Below are positions 5,704 through 7,716 of a stretch of 7,716 nt of DNA, piece by piece. The notes beneath the pieces were generated by a model. It did not search any database. It saw only the letters and a list, made by a program, of their open reading frames with translations, and was not told the DNA's origin. How positions within the stretch are numbered: the first letter of the stretch is position 1; the number at the start of each line of letters is the position of its first letter. A program made the position numbers and the translations under genes. Source of the stretch: Pseudomonadota bacterium. GTDB lineage: Bacteria; Pseudomonadota; Alphaproteobacteria; UBA8366; JADFVY01. The DNA is taken from contig DAOVHN010000101.1 of assembly GCA_030671915.1 (NCBI GenBank), forward strand, positions 1 to 7,716, read 5' to 3'.

Positions 5704-7716
5704 ATGGCACGGAGAATGTTGATCGACGCGAGTCACCCCGAAGAAACCCGGGTGGCCGTGGTAGAAGGTAAGCGTCTTGAGGAATTCGACTACGAGACGT
5801 CTCGCAAGAAACAGCTTAAGGGAAACGTCTATCTGGCGAAGATAGTGCGCGTGGAGCCCTCGCTCCAGGCCGCTTTTGTCGATTATGGCGGCAACCGCCA
5901 CGGTTTCCTGGCGTTCAGTGAAATTCACCCCGACTACTACCAGATCCCGGTCGCCGACCGCGAGCAGTTGCTGGCGGAGGAAAAGGCGGCGGCGGACGAC
6001 GAGAACGGGGAAAACAGCGAAACGGTGGAGACCGTTGGCGGCGACGAGGTCGAGGAAGTCGAACGCCGCCGCGTCAAGCATTACCGCCACTACAAGATCC
6101 AGGAGGTCATCAAGCGCCGCCAGATCATACTGGTGCAGGTCGTCAAGGAAGAGCGCGGCAACAAGGGCGCGGCGCTGACCACCTATCTGTCGTTGGCCGG
6201 GCGCTATTGCGTGCTGATGCCCAACACGGCGCGCGGCGGCGGCATCAGCCGCAAGATCGCCAGTGTGAAAGACCGGCGGCGTCTGAAAAAGATCCTCGAC
6301 GAATTCAAGATTCCCGATGGCTTGGCCGTCATCGTGCGCACCGCCGGCGCGGACCGCACCAAGGCCGAGATCAAGCGCGATTATGAATATCTCGTCAAGC
6401 TATGGGACGATATCAGGAATCGCACCATGGAATCGATCGCACCGACGCTGGTGCATGAGGAGGCTAACCTTATCAAGCGGTCGATCCGCGACCTCTACAG
6501 CAAGGATATCGACGAAATCTTTGTAGAGGGTGAGGAAGGCTACCGCACCGCCAAGGACTTCATGAAGGCGATGGTGCCGAGCCACGCCAAGCGGGTCCAG
6601 CGCTACGATGACCCCGTCTATCCGCTGTTCTTCCGCTACCAGGTGGAAAATCAGATCGACGCGATCCACAACCCTATCGTCCAGTTGCGTTCGGGCGGCT
6701 ATCTGGTCATGAACTCGACAGAAGCGCTCGTGGCAATCGACGTAAACTCCGGCCGCGCCACACGCGAACGCCATATCGAGGAAACGGCGCTGAAAACCAA
6801 CCTGGAAGCCGCCGAAGAAGTCGCGAGGCAACTCAGGCTGCGTGATCTTGCGGGTCTTATTGTCATCGACTTCATCGATATGGAAGTGAACCGCAACAAC
6901 GCCGCCGTGGAAAGATGCTTCAAGGAAGCGCTCAAGAACGAGCGGGCGCGCATCCAGATCGGCCATATCAGCGCCTTCGGACTGCTGGAGATGTCGCGCC
7001 AACGCTTGCGCCCCAGCCTGCTGGAGACCTCCAGTGAACCTTGCCCGACATGCGGCGGCGCCGGCCATGTCCGCTCTACCGAATCTACGGCGCTGCATGT
7101 CATGCGCGGCATCGAGGAAGAAGGCCTGCGCAAGCGGGCTTCTGAGATCGCCGTGTTCGTGCCGACCGCGGTGGCGCTCTATATCCTCAACAACAAGCGC
7201 GACGCACTGGCCGCGATCGAGGAACGCTGCGACATTCGCATCTCCATCGCCGCGGACGACACGCTGATCCCGCCGGAATACAGGATCGAGCGCATCACGA
7301 CCCGCGAGGGCGCGGAGGAGGAAGACATCTCCGAGCTCGAGGAGATCATCGGCCCCGAGGAGCAGCCTGATGGTGGGCGCCGCAAGCGCCGGCCGCGCCG
7401 CCGCCGCAAGGACAGGCGGGACGACGAGGCCCCTGTCGCGACCGAGGACGAAACTGCGAAGGCGGAGGCAGATAAAACGCAGGCCGAAACGGAGACCGCG
7501 GGAGAAACCGGTGAGGAAGAGCCCCGCAAGCGACGCCGCCGCGGCAAGCGTGGTGGGCGCCGCCGCAGCCGCAAGCCCGAGGAATCCGGCGCTATGGAAA
7601 CAACCGACGGCGAAATAACGGCGGAAGGCGAGGCCATAGCTGCACCCGCGGAATCCGAATCCATATCTGAAGGCATGGAGCCCGCCGCCGAGGAAGCCGT
7701 GCCGAGCAAGAGAAAG
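5704..7716 (+). CDS. rne: Ribonuclease E, 3'-truncated by the window edge
   Basis: RNase E is the endoribonuclease that starts decay of most mRNAs and processes rRNA and tRNA precursors; its C-terminal half usually scaffolds a degradosome. The frame stays open for 671 codons to the window edge, without a stop. An S1 domain (about 36-165) is interrupted by an acidic and charged insertion (about 85-131). The 5'-sensor has Arg212 and Thr213 (VRTAG), matching R169 and T170 of E. coli. The DNase I-like domain holds the magnesium ligands Asp346 (AIDVNSGRAT) and Asp389 (VIDFIDM), matching D303 and D346. The zinc-link CPTC is at 447-450, matching C404 and C407. The constant shift of 43 residues agrees with the insertion lying in the S1 region. 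After about residue 540 the protein is low-complexity, with acidic stretches and two arginine-rich blocks (559-572, 608-624). RNase G is unlikely because it lacks this tail. The gene diverges from amiC and has a long leader. Confidence 0.97.
   Translation, partial: MARRMLIDASHPEETRVAVVEGKRLEEFDYETSRKKQLKGNVYLAKIVRVEPSLQAAFVDYGGNRHGFLAFSEIHPDYYQIPVADREQLLAEEKAAADDENGENSETVETVGGDEVEEVERRRVKHYRHYKIQEVIKRRQIILVQVVKEERGNKGAALTTYLSLAGRYCVLMPNTARGGGISRKIASVKDRRRLKKILDEFKIPDGLAVIVRTAGADRTKAEIKRDYEYLVKLWDDIRNRTMESIAPTLVHEEANLIKRSIRDLYSKDIDEIFVEGEEGYRTAKDFMKAMVPSHAKRVQRYDDPVYPLFFRYQVENQIDAIHNPIVQLRSGGYLVMNSTEALVAIDVNSGRATRERHIEETALKTNLEAAEEVARQLRLRDLAGLIVIDFIDMEVNRNNAAVERCFKEALKNERARIQIGHISAFGLLEMSRQRLRPSLLETSSEPCPTCGGAGHVRSTESTALHVMRGIEEEGLRKRASEIAVFVPTAVALYILNNKRDALAAIEERCDIRISIAADDTLIPPEYRIERITTREGAEEEDISELEEIIGPEEQPDGGRRKRRPRRRRKDRRDDEAPVATEDETAKAEADKTQAETETAGETGEEEPRKRRRRGKRGGRRRSRKPEESGAMETTDGEITAEGEAIAAPAESESISEGMEPAAEEAVPSKRK
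7371..7563 (+). repeat. 13-bp direct repeat marking two arginine-rich blocks in rne
   Basis: TGGTGGGCGCCGC occurs at 7371-7383 and again at 7551-7563, exactly 180 bases (60 codons) apart and in the same frame, coding GGRR both times. Each copy lies within or beside an arginine-lysine block, residues 559-572 and 608-624. This could be an old internal duplication or convergence of GC-rich arginine codons. Arginine-rich segments in the RNase E tail bind RNA in studied species. Confidence 0.6.

Noticed and set aside
6400..7098. A 232-codon minus-strand frame inside rne
   Set aside because: It lies over the catalytic core of RNase E, whose residues are all conserved, and shows no recognisable domain.

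Overview
The window looks like a conserved housekeeping block from a GC-rich alphaproteobacterium. The evidence is the gene order rne / amiC / mrcA / prfB, the alphaproteobacterial style of the RNase E N-terminus (MARRMLIDASHPEET, with an acidic insertion in the S1 domain), and the protein families themselves. Placement below class is a guess; a Rhodospirillales-like lineage would fit. I see no insertion sequence, CRISPR array, tRNA, rRNA, phage gene or other sign of recent transfer.

Layout from left to right. Bases 1-102 hold the last 33 codons of a plus-strand gene, probably a Rid (YjgF/UK114) family protein. Its stop codon overlaps the stop of convergent prfB. prfB (minus, 1221-99) encodes peptide chain release factor 2 and can only be read full length through the classical programmed +1 frameshift at CTT TGA C, so a simple ORF search loses its first 54 residues. 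Upstream of it on the same strand come mrcA (3838-1310), a bifunctional class A penicillin-binding protein 1A, and amiC (5177-3960), a periplasmic N-acetylmuramoyl-L-alanine amidase with an AMIN domain. A 526-bp intergenic stretch, AT-rich on its amiC side, separates amiC from the divergent rne (plus, from 5704), which runs off the right edge with its catalytic half complete and its disordered C-terminal half cut.

How the genes fit together. amiC and mrcA act on opposite sides of peptidoglycan metabolism: the amidase cleaves stem peptides from glycan during septum splitting, and PBP1A polymerises and cross-links new glycan. prfB ends translation at UGA and UAA and regulates its own synthesis through the in-frame UGA. 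RNase E makes the first cuts in mRNA decay and rRNA maturation, and in studied bacteria it represses its own mRNA through the 5' leader; the long leader here has inverted repeats that could serve this. The amiC-mrcA gap holds a stable hairpin with a UUCG loop whose G-U pairs make it specific to the amiC-to-mrcA transcript.

I found no undescribed multi-gene system. The points most worth a second look are the prfB recoding site, the UUCG hairpin, the rne leader with its alternative pairings, and the duplicated arginine-rich block in RNase E.
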